Of a stretch of DNA of 64,000 nt, positions 1-13,500 are shown piece by piece. The stretch lies in assembly GCF_027244095.1 (NCBI RefSeq), contig NC_069665.1:3288501-3352500 (forward strand), in the 5' to 3' direction. Below the pieces are notes generated by a model. It had not been told where the DNA came from. It was given only the letters and a program-made list of their open reading frames with translations, and made no database searches. Each line of letters opens with the position of its first letter. Positions within the stretch are counted from its first letter, which is position 1. Origin of the DNA: Hemicordylus capensis (lineage: Eukaryota > Chordata > Lepidosauria > Squamata > Cordylidae). The translations under genes were made by a program, and so were the position numbers.

Positions 1-1398
1 TCCACAGCACTGCACATCCAAAGCAGCGTTCCAAATATTTTAGAAAATGTACAACCCACCTTTGGAGTCGCAGACAATTCAACACTGAAACATAGCCACA
101 ATCAAACGACTACAAAACAAGTTGATATAAATGCAGCAGACCTGGCTTTTGCAGGCCTTTCATTGTATTTGTACAACTTGTTGGCTTCTATGTTTTGATG
201 ATTTTGTTTTTACTGCTACTTTTTATATTGCTTTGTTTGCGTTCTTTTGATTTATTGTGGTTCTCTTGTTATACATCAGTTGCCACGCAAATCATAGGCA
301 CGTTTACTCAGGAAAACAGAGCACAGGTGCTTCAAATTCAGCATTGTGAAAATACAACAAACATTCTGGTACGGCTTTCAGTTTCTCTATTCTGGAAGAG
401 CAAAATCAGATGGCATTTTTGTGAACACAAATGTTGCCGCCAAGACCTCAGCATTTAGAATGAGACCCCTCAGATCTAGCAAGACTGCTTACGACCGGCA
501 CATCCCTCATTTCACTCCAGACACAACCAAGGAAATGAAACACAGATCTCTCTGCAGCACCCAGCGAAGGGTGCTCTCCTAGCAAGCCACCTCATTTCAG
601 TCTGGCTACTAGAAGATGAGAAAACTGGACCGGACTGGACATACTCTGTCAATAGTTGCTTATGTGTTCTTCTGGTCTAGAGGAATACACAGTACAACAG
701 TGACAGGAGTCTGCTCGGATGCTTTCCAGGAAGACGACAGGTATTAGTCATACAAGTGGAAGATTTTGATTGGAAATTTGCTAAGGCCCAAATCTTACGG
801 AAGGGGCAAGCCTGTATCTGGGCTGTGCCATGCCACTTCAGACTGCAGCTTCAGCTGGAGGTACATGGGGTGGAATGTTCCACCACAAGGAGAAACTCCC
901 GGCACATACAAACTAGCAAGTCCGGGAGTCTCCTCTGCCCCCATCATCCACATTCTAATTTCCTGTGCACAGGAATCTGCTTGCCTGGGAGAAGTTCCCA
1001 TCACGCAGGCCCCACCCTCACCCCCTGGCATCTTTAGCATGAAGTGGCACTGTCCAGACACAGCTCTACATCACTTTCATGAGAACTAAGCCAATGTCCT
1101 GTTACAGAACAGCAAGAGAAGAACCTAAGGGGGCAGCTAGATGAGTGGTCCTCTGTGGTCACTCTGCATGGCTTACGTGCACATGGTAGGCTCCCCCCCC
1201 ACCCGCCGTCCCCCCGATAGGTAGTACTTGCCCTACCTAGGCTGCACCCACCTCCGCAATGAAGCAACAACAGGGCAGCTGAAGCATCAAGGACTGAGGG
1301 CCTGGGGGAGGGCAAACAAGTCATGTATGCTGCAGGGTGGGGGTGGGGGGGTGGCAGCAGGCAATGCAAAAGGAAGAGGTTAGGGCCTCTCTCTAAGG
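1..1398. other. GLG1 intron 7, nothing recognised
   Basis: No conserved coding exon, RNA gene or clear repeat was identified. There is a C-rich stretch at about 1,191-1,215. Confidence 0.5.
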
Positions 1399-1532
1399 CA
1401 GGGGTTCCCAACCTTGGGTCCCCAAATGATGCTGGACTACATTTCCCATCATCCCCAGCCACAAAGGCCACTGTGGCTGGGGATGATAGGAGCTGTAGTT
1501 CAACACTGGGGGACCAAGGTTGGAAATCCCTG
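1399..1532. mobile_element. Palindromic hAT-like MITE (same family as 35,607)
   Basis: It starts CAGGGGTTCCCAACCTTGG and ends with the mirror of that sequence, around the same GGCTGGGGATGAT core. Flanks CTCTAAGG and CTTTAAGG form an 8-bp duplication with one difference. It lies in GLG1 intron 7. Confidence 0.78.
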
Positions 1533-1687
1533 CTTTAAGGGACGACTAGCAAGACCCTGATGCCTGAAGAACACATTTTCATTCAGAGCAATCGTGCCCT
1601 GCCCCTTCAATGAGGGTTTAGCGGGAAGGCAGATCTAGCTGTCAGTGAGTACTTGAAGCAATCCTGTGTGCGGCGAGGCTGCCTTAC

Positions 1688-1871
1688 CTCTGTGCACGGC
1701 GGACTCCAGACACATGAGCAGGTAGGAAAGCCGGGCCTCCCGGGAACGAGGGAGGTTCTCCACATTGCAGCGGTACTTCTTCAGGTCACTTTTGCAAGAC
1801 TTTGCCAAGGAGTAACTGACTTTGTAGTCCTGTGCAATCAGTTTTTGCCGAGTTGTCAATGCATCACGACA
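1688..1871 (-). CDS. GLG1: GLG1 coding exon 7 (last in the window)
   Basis: The 184 bp run from [17 protein letters not shown] to LESAVHRG, with acceptor CTCCTCAG and donor AGAG|GTAAGG, ending in phase 1. The cysteine repeat [11 protein letters not shown] is intact. The next exon (RQVSSECQGEM in human) is not found in 1-1687 and should lie left of the window. Confidence 0.94.
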
Positions 1872-4286
1872 CTGAGGAGAACAAGCAAGGGGGCAAGTGA
1901 GCTGCCAGCTGCTGTCAAGACACACCAGTGCACTGCTCCTCTGTCACCTGGGCTCTTACTGTGCTGGACCAAGGGGTGGCACAAACATTTAAGCCCAATG
2001 GCTGCTTTTAGAGGAAAAGCCACAGCTGGCAATGGAACACACTGCTGACGGGAGTTTAAACCCCCTGAAGTTTCAATTCACTGGAGCAATACTTCATTTC
2101 TGGAAAACACCATATGACAACTCGGGGTGGGAGGGAAGAAATACAGAGAGGACTGCACAGCTTTTGAAGTGCACTAAGCCACCAGCATGGCCTGTCATTT
2201 CAATCTGCTCTTTATTTTACAATAGGAACAAAGGAAGACGCCTTCTACCAAGTCAGACCATTGGTCCATCTAGCTCAGGATTATCTACGCAGACTAGCAG
2301 CGGCTACTCCAAGGTTACATGCAGGAGTCTCTCTCAGGACTCTCTCTCTCAGATGCCAGGGAGGGAACTTAGAACCTTCTGCATGCAAGCATGCAGGTGC
2401 TCTTCCCAGAGCGGCCCCATTATCTCCTAAGGGGAACATCTTACACTGCTCACACACGTGGTCTCCCACTCAAATGCAAACTAGGGAGGACCCTGATTAG
2501 CAAAGGGGACAATTCATGCTCACTACCACAAGGCCAGCTGTCCTCTCCAATTATCTGTCAAAAGGCAAAGAGGAAGTGAGGAGGTGGAATCACCTTGGAA
2601 TCATGATCCACAGCACGTGCTCAAAATATTGCCACTTTGGGAATCTAAAAACCACCTTAAAGAGCTCACAAATATATGTTTCACAGCTAACGAGAACTCC
2701 CCACCCAGAGAGCCTGCAAGTCTGAGTGCAAGCTCCCAAGTCTGATGCATGCTGGCAACTCAGTTCAACCACACAAGGCAAACCGATAGCTCAAGGGTGG
2801 GCAACTTATCTTCAGGCCATGGGCCACAGAGGTGGCTGCTGCCGAAATATAGCTCTTTCAGAGTGAGTTTGTTTTAATAAAAAACAGGAAGAGAATGGGT
2901 GATGACATCTAGAAAGTCTCTTCATATCTCAACTGCTGTAAAAATTTAGCATATTATCCTCCTCCTCCTCAGCGGTGTACATGGTTATGTTTACTTTCAC
3001 AACTACCCCGTGAGATACATTAGGCTGAGAGAGAAGTGACTGGCCCAGAGTCACCCAGCGAGTTTCATGGCTGAATGGGGATTAGAACTCAGGTCTCCTT
3101 GGTCCTAGTCCAACACTCTAACCACTACACCACACTATTAAACAGACATGACCTGTTAGCTTTCGCCTTTCCTTCTCAAAAAGAAGCATATGATAACTTT
3201 GTCCCATTTTTCTATAACCTTTCTCCCTTGAATGACCCAAAGCAATGATACCAGGACGATCACTTCAGCCATACCCACCCACAGGTAACCACTCTTACTC
3301 ATCTACCTGACCACCTAACACAGTTTAATTCATTCACTGACATTGCTGTCTACATAAAACAGACATTTCCCAACAACTTTAGATCATTCAGAAAAGACAG
3401 AAAGCCAATCAGTGCTAAGCAGGCTGGATCCAAAAATTCCACTAAATGAAAGGGCTACCTACCTTTTCACTCATAGATTCTTCAAACTTGTGGTTAAAGA
3501 GGCACTTATAGACCCTGCCTTCCCCAGCCTGAGTCTGTGAAACAAAACAACAGTATTGGTCACACAATGCAATCCGCATGATAGGAAATGTTCAATATGG
3601 AATTAATTCACATTTATAATACTTGCATCTTACTCTTCCTGCAAGGAGCTTACGGTGCCCCCTCTTACTGTACTTACTGTGCCCCCAACTAATGAGCTGT
3701 AAATAGGAAGGATTTAAGGGTTTATAATAGTGTGGATTAATAATATTGATGATATGGATTATTGTTGTTTTTGTTGGTTAACTCGACTATATTACTGTTT
3801 GTTGTGATTACTGGTCACAGACCAAAATAAACTTCTTTCATTCATACTGTACCCCCCAATATCCTAAACAACCCATGAAGGAGGCTGGTGCTGAGACCGT
3901 ATTACTTGCCTAAGACCACCCAGTAAGCTTCACAGCCAAGTGGGGAGCTGAACCAGGTCTCCACCGTCAAACTTCCTCTACTCAGACCACCTCAGTAGCT
4001 TTTTACCACAGTCCAACATGTTGCAGATGACAGTGCGCTAGACTGTGTTCAACTTATTTTGTGCTGCTCATGATGACGGCTTCTTTCAGAAATGTGACAG
4101 AGTTGAGACTTTTTTAATTTATATACAAAAATATGAGCATCTAATAATAATCAATGCCTCAGAGCATAAGTAATTTATTTTAAATGATTTGCATCTAGCC
4201 TCTCAGAGACAGGCTAGATTCTTAAACACACCTCTTTCTATACGAATAGTTATATACAGCTTTTCAACAAAAGTTCCCAAAGCAGG

Positions 4287-4333
<47 letters not shown>

Positions 4334-4471
4334 GTTCTCAAAGCATATATCTATATCTATATCTATATCTATATCTATATCTATATCTATATCTATATCT
4401 ATATCTATATCTATATCTATATCTATATCTATATCTATATCTATCTGCTATCTCTCTCTCTCTGCTTTGGG

Positions 4472-4523
<52 letters not shown>

Positions 4524-7500
4524 ATAAAATTGCTCCCTGTCCCTAAAGGGATCACAAAAAGACACATAAGATAGATACCAGCAACAGCCACCAGAGGGAT
4601 GCTGTGCTGGGGATGCATAGGGCCAGTTGCTCTCCCCCTGCTAAATATAAGAGAATCACCACTTTTAAAAAGGTGCCTCTTTGCTCAGTTAACAGGGGAC
4701 CCCCCCCCCAATAAAAAGCAACTAAAATAAAGCCACAATTCACAGCTAAAGTCCCCAAAGTCACCACCAAAAAGCAAAGCATTAACAGCACGCCTGAGGA
4801 ATGGCAGAGCAGGGGACAGGTGGGCCTCTATGGAGAGAGCATTCCACAATGTCAGTGAAGAAAAGGCCCTGCTCTCAGTGGTTGCCCACTGGAGCTCAGA
4901 AGGCAAGGGCACCCAGAACAAGGCCTCAGATGGTAATCACAACCTAAAGGAAGGCACAGTGGAATGAAGACAGTCCCTTCGCTAATGAGGTCAAAAACTA
5001 TTTAGGGTGGCAGTCTTCACTTTCTTTCAAGCAGGGCCACTTTGGCAAAAAAACAAAAACAAAAAACAAAAAACCCTTCAATGTGAGAGCTGTTTCCCAC
5101 TGTTCTGACCTCTAAACAGTACTGCACTCTTCTTAGTGCTGGGAGAGCCCTGTAAGAGATGGAGCCCTCTCTTAAGAGCTCAAGGAAAGCACTGGGAGGG
5201 AGTACACTTCCCAGCATTCTGTGCACATCTTCCAAGATGGTGCAGGGGCTCAAGAGGCCTCAGTTTCCCTTAAAGGAGCTCCCCGCTGGTGAGAATGGCA
5301 GCCTCCACATGGTGCCCAGGAGACTGTACAGAGTATTCCGTTTTGGCCAAAGCTTTGCACAGGCTTAACAAACAATTAGTCAGGGGTCTGCACTTTGGGT
5401 TCATGGGGGCTGCCACTGGCCCTTGGGCCTTTCATCCAAGAACACTGATGTTTCATCCAAGAACAATGATGAACACTGATTAGGGCTTTAAAGCCCTAAA
5501 TAACCAGCACCTTGAACAGAACCGGAAACCAATGCAGATAACACAAGATGAAGTAATGCACTCCCAACAGACAGCCCCTGTTAAACACCTGGCTATAACA
5601 CACGTATTTCTGAACTGAGTTCAGTAGATTGTGCATTTGAGGAACAGAGGATTGAATCAATTGATCTGTTCTATGATATTCTGTGCCTACAACTGGGCCA
5701 CGTATTGTGTGGCAAGTGGGGGAGCTCGGGCGTGGACTCCTGGTTCAAGGGAAAGAAAAGGAGGACTCACATTTTCACAGAAGCGCTCCCGGTCATCTCG
5801 ACATGCAAAATAGAGGTGCCGGTCCAAATGGAAATCATCGGAGGAGAGCTCAGCCACACGAAGAATCGCCTTTTTGCACTGCTCCGAGACCCGAATCCGG
5901 GGCTCTGTCTCTTCTGCCTCCTTCACCAGGCCTTTCTCCAGGCAGGCTACCACCTCACCTTGAGAATGGGCATCCTGAGCACAGAGAAGGAAGTTAGCCA
6001 CAAACAGACCATACTAGCACCCCACCATTTCTGCCTGTCACTCCAGGAGACTACAAAAGGCACACAGTTATCAGTTTAATAATGTGCTAAAATGTGTTCA
6101 GACAAGGCTGAACCCACCTCTCCTTTATACTGCGGCTGAAAGCACCAATACCATATTTTTGCATATATATAACCCATGGGTTATATAATGTTTTGTTTCC
6201 CTGAGGCAGAAGGTGCAAGGATCTAAGTGGATGAGGGTTATACAACATTATTTCTCCAGAAACTCATTTGCTTCCCTCCTTTCTCTGGCGCCTAACCCTA
6301 ACCCTGCACCTTCTTCTGCCTCCCAAGGGTGCTGACTTTGTCGACAGAGCCAGTCCAATCTGCTCCAGCTTTTACAGTTTGCTTTCCAGTGTCACATGGT
6401 TAAATTAAGAGTGCATCTTCCTAGAGAGTGTGGGGGCAAAATGGAAAAATGCCCCCAGGCAGAAAAAGGTCCAAGTGCAGGGAAATACACAGGTGCAGGC
6501 TATGCACTTAAAACCTTGAATGCCAATTCTGTTCAGGTAATACAAGGGTGTGGGTTATATACACGAAAATACGGTATATCCCAATGGAAGATCTGAGCCT
6601 GTAAAGGCTTCATATCTTTTCAACATTCCAGACTAACAAGAGATCACATAACACTCTAGTAGCGGGGCTGGTGGACACATGCAGCCTATCACACTGTGGG
6701 GGCAGTTAACACAAAAGTGATCCTGCCACCAGCAGTCTACAGGACCTTCAAAAAACTGTTTCCTGACTAGTCAGTGTGCCAGCCTCACAAGCCCTCCCGC
6801 TCTGTGGGAAATGCAGGAAGGGGTCAGAGCTGCAATACACACAGCAGGGATGGGATCTTGCTCCACTACAACAGGAGGGGAGATGGATGGACGGAAAGAG
6901 AGCAAGACATTTAGCTAGGGACATGCCAGGCAGTCCAGAACAAGTACTAGGACTACAAAATCTTTTTCTTCCAAAACATTTGGTTTTATAACTGTAACTG
7001 CACTTCCACTAGGAAACCTTAAGTGGTTACACAGTCAGCCTAAATCTGAGGGTCATCACCAACCTATTAAAAACTAATGCAACCTTGCTCTTGTAGAGGA
7101 TAACTCAAACTCTGTCTAAAACATTCTTCTACCAAGCACTGGGGCAAATCCCCAAAATAATACAAGTTTTGAATGCTGGCTGCAATCCCCTCCTGGCCTT
7201 TTCTGGAGCAGACCTTACTCCAGCAAGAGGACACTCTCTCATGCCCTGGAGCCTGCACATTTTGCAAAAGTTTACCTTTTCTCCAGGGCGAATGCTGCCA
7301 CACTTCAGGATGTTAATATCATTCCTGCAGCCTTCCATAAAGCCACAGATCAGGCGGTAGTCACTGAAAATTATGGCTGTCATTTTGGTGATGTACTGGT
7401 GACACTGGTATTCGGTGATATTTCCTCTGTGATCTACCAGACAGGACAGCACGTAACCTTTCCCAAGAGGCTCATCTGTACACTCCTTGATCTGTTCAGA

Positions 7501-10500
7501 AAGATCCAGGTTAAAAATCAGGCCTGTGTTTCATCTAGCAATTGTGGAGAAATGACCAGCATGCCTTCCCACCTAACTAGCATTCAACTGAGCAACATGT
7601 AAAAACCTTGACCTCCATTTTAAGAGAAAGGTGGCCAGAAAAGATATTAATGGGAACAAAGACGGGCATGTCAAACAGTTGATAGATCATCTGACCTATC
7701 TGACAAACGTTGTCCAGTAGTCCATGAAGCCATAACAATGATGTTTGAAGAACTGGTCTGTTGCCTACTTAGTACAACTGCCTTTAAAGAGCAGACTTTT
7801 AAAAATAGTTATTATTTCAACAATTTTTAATTTATTATTATTTTTAAATGTATTTGATTTATACACCACCCTTCCAAAAATGGCTCAGGTCAGTTTACAT
7901 TAAAACCAAAAACAAAACAATCAAAATAAAAAACCAATTAAAAGCAGATTAAAATTACAATTAAAACTAAACATTAAAACTAAATATAATTTAAAGCCAG
8001 GCTAAAAAGATGAGTATTCATGGCTCCTGATATAAACAAGTTTTGAAACAGGGCTGATCCTGGTGTTCCAAAGTACGAGCCAAAGAGAATAACTGCTCAG
8101 GGAACTGTCCCCACTGACAGAAAGCTTATCTAACATTTTTAAAAGCTGTAATTTATTTATCATATTTACATGCCACCCAACATATACTAGGCAGTGCACA
8201 CAATCCAAATGATAATATAAAAATGGAAGCAATTAACACACTTTCACAGGATAAAAACAATTAAACAGTTTAAAACTAATAATTAAACGCCAGAGAAAAC
8301 AGGTGTGTCTTAAAGGTCTTTTAAAGAGCAATCAAGACATGGAGAAGCTCTTATTTTGACAGGGAATACATTATTGTAACACAGATAATGAAATTAACTT
8401 TCTCAACTCATTTGTTTTGGGGTTCAAGTATCAAACCTGTTTTTAAATTAATGCTTAAAAACAGACAATAGTTGGCCAGTCAATCAACTAAATTCCTAAT
8501 CCTAAAAACACGCAGAGAATGAAATCTGTGGCTGCTGTTGCTCCTCGGGCCCCGCTCCCAAAAGACTGATCTCAACCTGAGGAGAAAAAGATGAACATTT
8601 GGGGTGAGAACATTTCACACTAGGAGGCTCATTACAGCAAGGATGCAATCCTGCAGCCACTGGAGGTGAGACTGGCTGATAAGCATGAGAGCAAGAATCT
8701 AAGAACAAGTCTCATACTATAATCCATGGCCTCGCAAACCATAGAAAATGGCTTTGGGAGTCTAGTCCAGTAGGAAACATGCTCACTCCGTCACCATTCT
8801 GAACAAGCTACAAGTGATGGAGTAGCACAGCTACTCATTGCCAGAAAATGTAATGCAGGCTACCATTTTCTCCACTGACAGATCACCTCGGCAAAGACAA
8901 GGCACTCCAGCGTCTAGAATGGAAGCAGAAAAGCCACACACAGGATAGCTGAGAAGCAGCTCTAGCCAATTTGCTGTATTACTCCAACACTTTTGGAACT
9001 ACCTAAAGAATCTGAACCTGGTAGATCAGGTACAAGTTTAGAAACAACTGCACTATTTGTAGGACAGAATTACAGTTTACATCCACTTTTGGGTCAAGTT
9101 CAGGCAATTTCTAGGGATGCGCGGAAGGCTCCTTCCAGGTCAATAGTCCGATATTTCAGCAGGTGGTGGAGCGGGGAGTTCTAAAGCCCATCTCTCAACC
9201 CAGCATTCTGGAAAAGATCCCCAAAGTACTGTGTCTAATGCGCATGCACACAGGCACATGTTCACTCCCTCCATTATCAGCCAATACTTTAAAGCACTGT
9301 TACAGGGAGAGGGAGAAATATACTATTGTGCTGCATAATACATGCCTGAACAGGGTGAGTTTTAAGAGTTGTGAAGTACATCCAGCATCCCAGGCTAGAG
9401 ATTAATTCTTAAGAGTGCACTTGAATAAGCAAGGTGATGACGGGGAGTTAGGGAAGGTAGCATTAGCTGGGCTATTTGTCAATTCAGCAACATTCTCCAT
9501 GTAATTCTTTCAAGGTTATCTAGAGAATGCTGAGGAACTTGAAATAAAATATCCTTGTCAGTGAGATAATTGCCAACTCCAGTCAAAGCAAGTTTTAGAA
9601 TACCATACAAAAGCCCATCACAAAATACTGGCAGCCTGCTCACCTAGGACAGCAACCAATATTTATTAGATGGCTAATATGTACAACTGGATTTTTACGG
9701 AACCTCTTAATGGATCATTTAATATGCACTACCTCTCTGCACCATTAGCCACAATTTGCAGAAGTCATTAACATCCGATTAAAATTCTGCAGCATTCCCT
9801 TTGCATTTAGATATTTTCATCCAAGATTTACAGTGTAATATTTAGAACACTTAAATCGTCTGAATAAAAATTGATATCAACTGCTGCATTTGCCTGCTGG
9901 AAAAACAGCATAGACAGACTTAGGACCCAAATGTTCTGCAGGGCTGGGAAGCAAAGGAGTCCTCACTCCAGTACAACAATAACTCCATAGTACAATAATT
10001 TTAAAAAGACCAATACACAAGGGCATGTGACTAAGAGAAACTTGTGACAATATTGGTCCATGGTCAAGTAAGCAGTCAGCTGACTTGTGGACCAACTCTA
10101 GCTAGCTTACAGAGAACATTTACCAGTATCTGTTATTCGTGCTGCTTTCAACCATTTCACCCCAAAATTATCCCAATGGGTTTTCATCTGGCTCTTGGCA
10201 ACCTGGAAGTCAAGCCCTCCCATATACTTAGGCTGCATGCCAACTTCCACAAGTCCCAGTTCACACCATGGGAGTTAACATATTGAGCCTCACTTGTTAG
10301 CTATATTCTTCCAGGCTTTAATTTTGTCCTTCCAAATTGACTTGTTCTCTGGGATTACTGCAGCTTAACTTTTCCAAGTCTTGACATCAGTACTGCATTC
10401 AAACAGGAAGGAGACACACAGGCAACACTGGCTTGCCCTCAAAAGAAAAAGTGCTCAGAACAGCCTCAGTGGAGCAATATGAAAAGAAGCACTTTACTGG

Positions 10501-13500
10501 AAAACACATCAGTGTGCTAATGAAGGCAAACACATGCTTTCTGCATTTATACAAACAACTATGAATTGTCAATGGCTGTGTCACTTCTGGTATGCAATTC
10601 CTCCTTTTCCAACCCAGAATTTAAGCATATTACACAATTGCTTAAATAAGTGTTTTATACACACATTTGACAACTTCATTTATTTTATTATGTATTAGAT
10701 ACTAGTGCACAAAATTCTAGATTTTTCCTAAATTCTGATATACCTCAATTTATATTTTACAAACACCAGGAATAGAGTAAGAATTTTAATGATTTAAATT
10801 CTGCTGCAAACTAAGTTGTCCATCCTGTCAATACATTCTACTTAAATTACAGTACGTCAACAATCCATATCACCACTATGGGCCTCTTAATTACGACTCA
10901 ATCTAATCAGTTTGCAGATTCTGATTTCCAGCCACGTACCAAGTTGGTCCCTCCATCCAATTCCTAAAGGCAATTTAAATTATTCACCAGTAGTTGTGTT
11001 TTTTGTTTTGAGGTTTATGCATTTTAAGAGTTGTTCAAGCTCCCTGGAGAGAAACAGTAATAGTGAAGACAAGTGGGACCAGCAAGAAAGTGTTGTAGTG
11101 TATATCTTAAGGAGGACCCTGTAGAACTGGAAAAGGCGCAGAAGATGGCAACCAAGATTATTTATTTATTTATTTATCAAATTTGTATACCGCCCCAAAC
11201 TTTCGTCTCTGGGCGGTTTACAACAACGTAAGATGATCAGTAGTCTGGAGCAGCTTCCTTATAAGGCAAGGCTGCATCATTTGGAGCTCTTTAGTTTGGA
11301 AAAGAGGAGACTATGGGGAGACATGATAGAGGCGTATAGAATTATGCATGGAGTAGAGAGTGTAGACAGACATTTTTCTCCCTCTCTCACAACATTAGAA
11401 CCAGGGGCCATTCCATAAAACTGAAGGTCAGGAAATTTAGGACCAACGAGAGAAAGTACTTTTTCACACAGTGCATAATTAATCTATGGCATTCTTTGTC
11501 ATGGGATGTGGTGATGGCCACTAGTTTGGATGGCTTTATCTAGTAGCCATTGAATTAGTAGCCATTGATAGACCTGTGTCCTCCCTGAATGTATCTAATT
11601 CATGGAGGACACAGGTCTATCAGTGGCTATAGGCCACCTCCAGCTTCAGAGGCACAATGCCTCCAAATACCAGTTGCAGGGGAGCAACAGCAAGAGAGGG
11701 GCATGCCCTCATCTCTTGCATGTGGGCTTCTCAGAGGCATCTGGTCGGTCACTGTATGAAACAAGTTGCTGGACTAGATAGGCCTTGGGCCTGATCCAGC
11801 AGGGCTGTTCTTACAACTAGCCCATAAGATGAGCTCTCCTGTTCATGCACAGTGGCTGGACTCTATACGTAGTCACCAAACTGGCAGTCATACCAAAGGG
11901 ATCTGCGTCTGTGCAGAGACTTCTAGAGCTTTCTGTAGCTCAGCCTAAAGAACACTGGCATGAACACAGAGACCATAAAGAGTCAAATGCCTCATCTCCC
12001 TTCCCTGATGGACATTCAAGAAGGATACCATGATAATTAAAAGCCAGGAAGAGAACCAGGAGAATTAGAAGTTGCACTCCCCCAACCTTCTTCCTTCAAA
12101 TGTCGTTTACCAGAATGACCAGAGCATTTTCAGGTCTACAATCAGTCTGAAATAGGTCTGAGAACATCAGCAGTATCTGAGAATATTAGGATAGTTTATA
12201 CATGTTGCCCATGAAGAAATGGTCTGCAACCAACTGGTGCTTGAAGGACTTGGCATGTGTTCAGGGAGAATTTCTTCTTTAGTGCTCTCACAGCAGGTTC
12301 TTCTCTCAAGCTTGCTGAGATCACCCATTCCCTTAACTGAAACATTCACTGCCTCCCAGACTCAACTGGTTATTCTCCTCAACTAGATGTTATCAACCCA
12401 GATGGGAAAGGACTAACCCTCACCCCAGTGCAAACACTCCATCAACATCCCCCAAGATAAAAAACTGGAACTCATCCAAGCAAAAGAACTGACTAGAAGG
12501 GCCTAAAGAAAATGCTCCATTTCTGAAATGTAGAATTCTAACAAAGCCTCCCTGATAGCAAGAAAAGGATTATCTAAAACATACGTAGAGACTGTTAGCA
12601 GCCTATTCGCATGCTCCTCTCAAGCTATGAAAGTGAACAGAAAGAAAAAACTCACAGCTCATCCTCATTTAGAATTGGCATCAGTTAGAATACTTTGTTA
12701 GCTGTAAGATTACCCCTGTTGAATCTTCCTCAGTCTTACCTCAGCTATGGTGGATTTGCAGACCTCCTTGGCCACAGATTCGAATTTTGGGTCTCTAGTC
12801 AGGTTCAGTTTGTAATTCCACAACAGCTACAGAGAAAAAAGGGAAAACAAGATGAAGCAGAACTCTCGTGCACACTAGGATAACAGCTACTGTTCTGGTT
12901 CAGATGGAAGCAGAAATTCAACCCCACCCAACTTTTTTATTGTGGTACTGGGACTGCTTTTCATGGCTCCAAGTCAGACTGAAATCTATGCAAAAGATTT
13001 TGAGCACTGACAGCCTTTAACAGGTAAGCTTGCCCCACTGAGCAGACTTCCCAAAAATTCCCATAATGCATAGGAGTTGCAGGGGATCATATGGTTGGTA
13101 GAGCTGGGCTGTTTTTTTTTGGGGGGGGGGGTTCATGTGTGTTTTTTCATTTCTTTTATTCATTTATCCTATTTTACTATTCCAAGTCAATGAGTATCTG
13201 CTCCAGGTGGATCAGAGACAGATACAGATTAAGCATGACCAGCTCCAAAATATGCTGCTCACAGACTTGATGCCAGTCTGGCAGCCTCAGGAAATTTTCG
13301 TTTTAAAGACATAACTAGGGAAAACCCACACCTGAGCCGATGACCCAGGTCTTATAGCAACCTGCAAATAAGCATTCAAGTGTCACTCGGAACAAGGCTC
13401 CCATTCTTTGCTCGCTCTCCCCCCACCCCACTAAAAACCACAGTAATAAGCCATGGCAGCCACCAGGTTCCCTACCAACCTCTGGTTTCACTCTGAGGGA

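Noticed and set aside
2224-2548. 5S rRNA pseudogene
   Set aside because: The 5S-like head is followed by the same tRNA-like module and tail in three places, which marks a SINE family rather than isolated pseudogenes.
4189-4565. Open frames of TH and YLYL or RYRY repeats
   Set aside because: They are translations of (CA)n, (TATATC)n and (GT)n microsatellites, not proteins.
6290-6306. CTAACCCTAACCC as an interstitial telomere repeat
   Set aside because: Only about two units, inside a MITE. Too short to mean anything.
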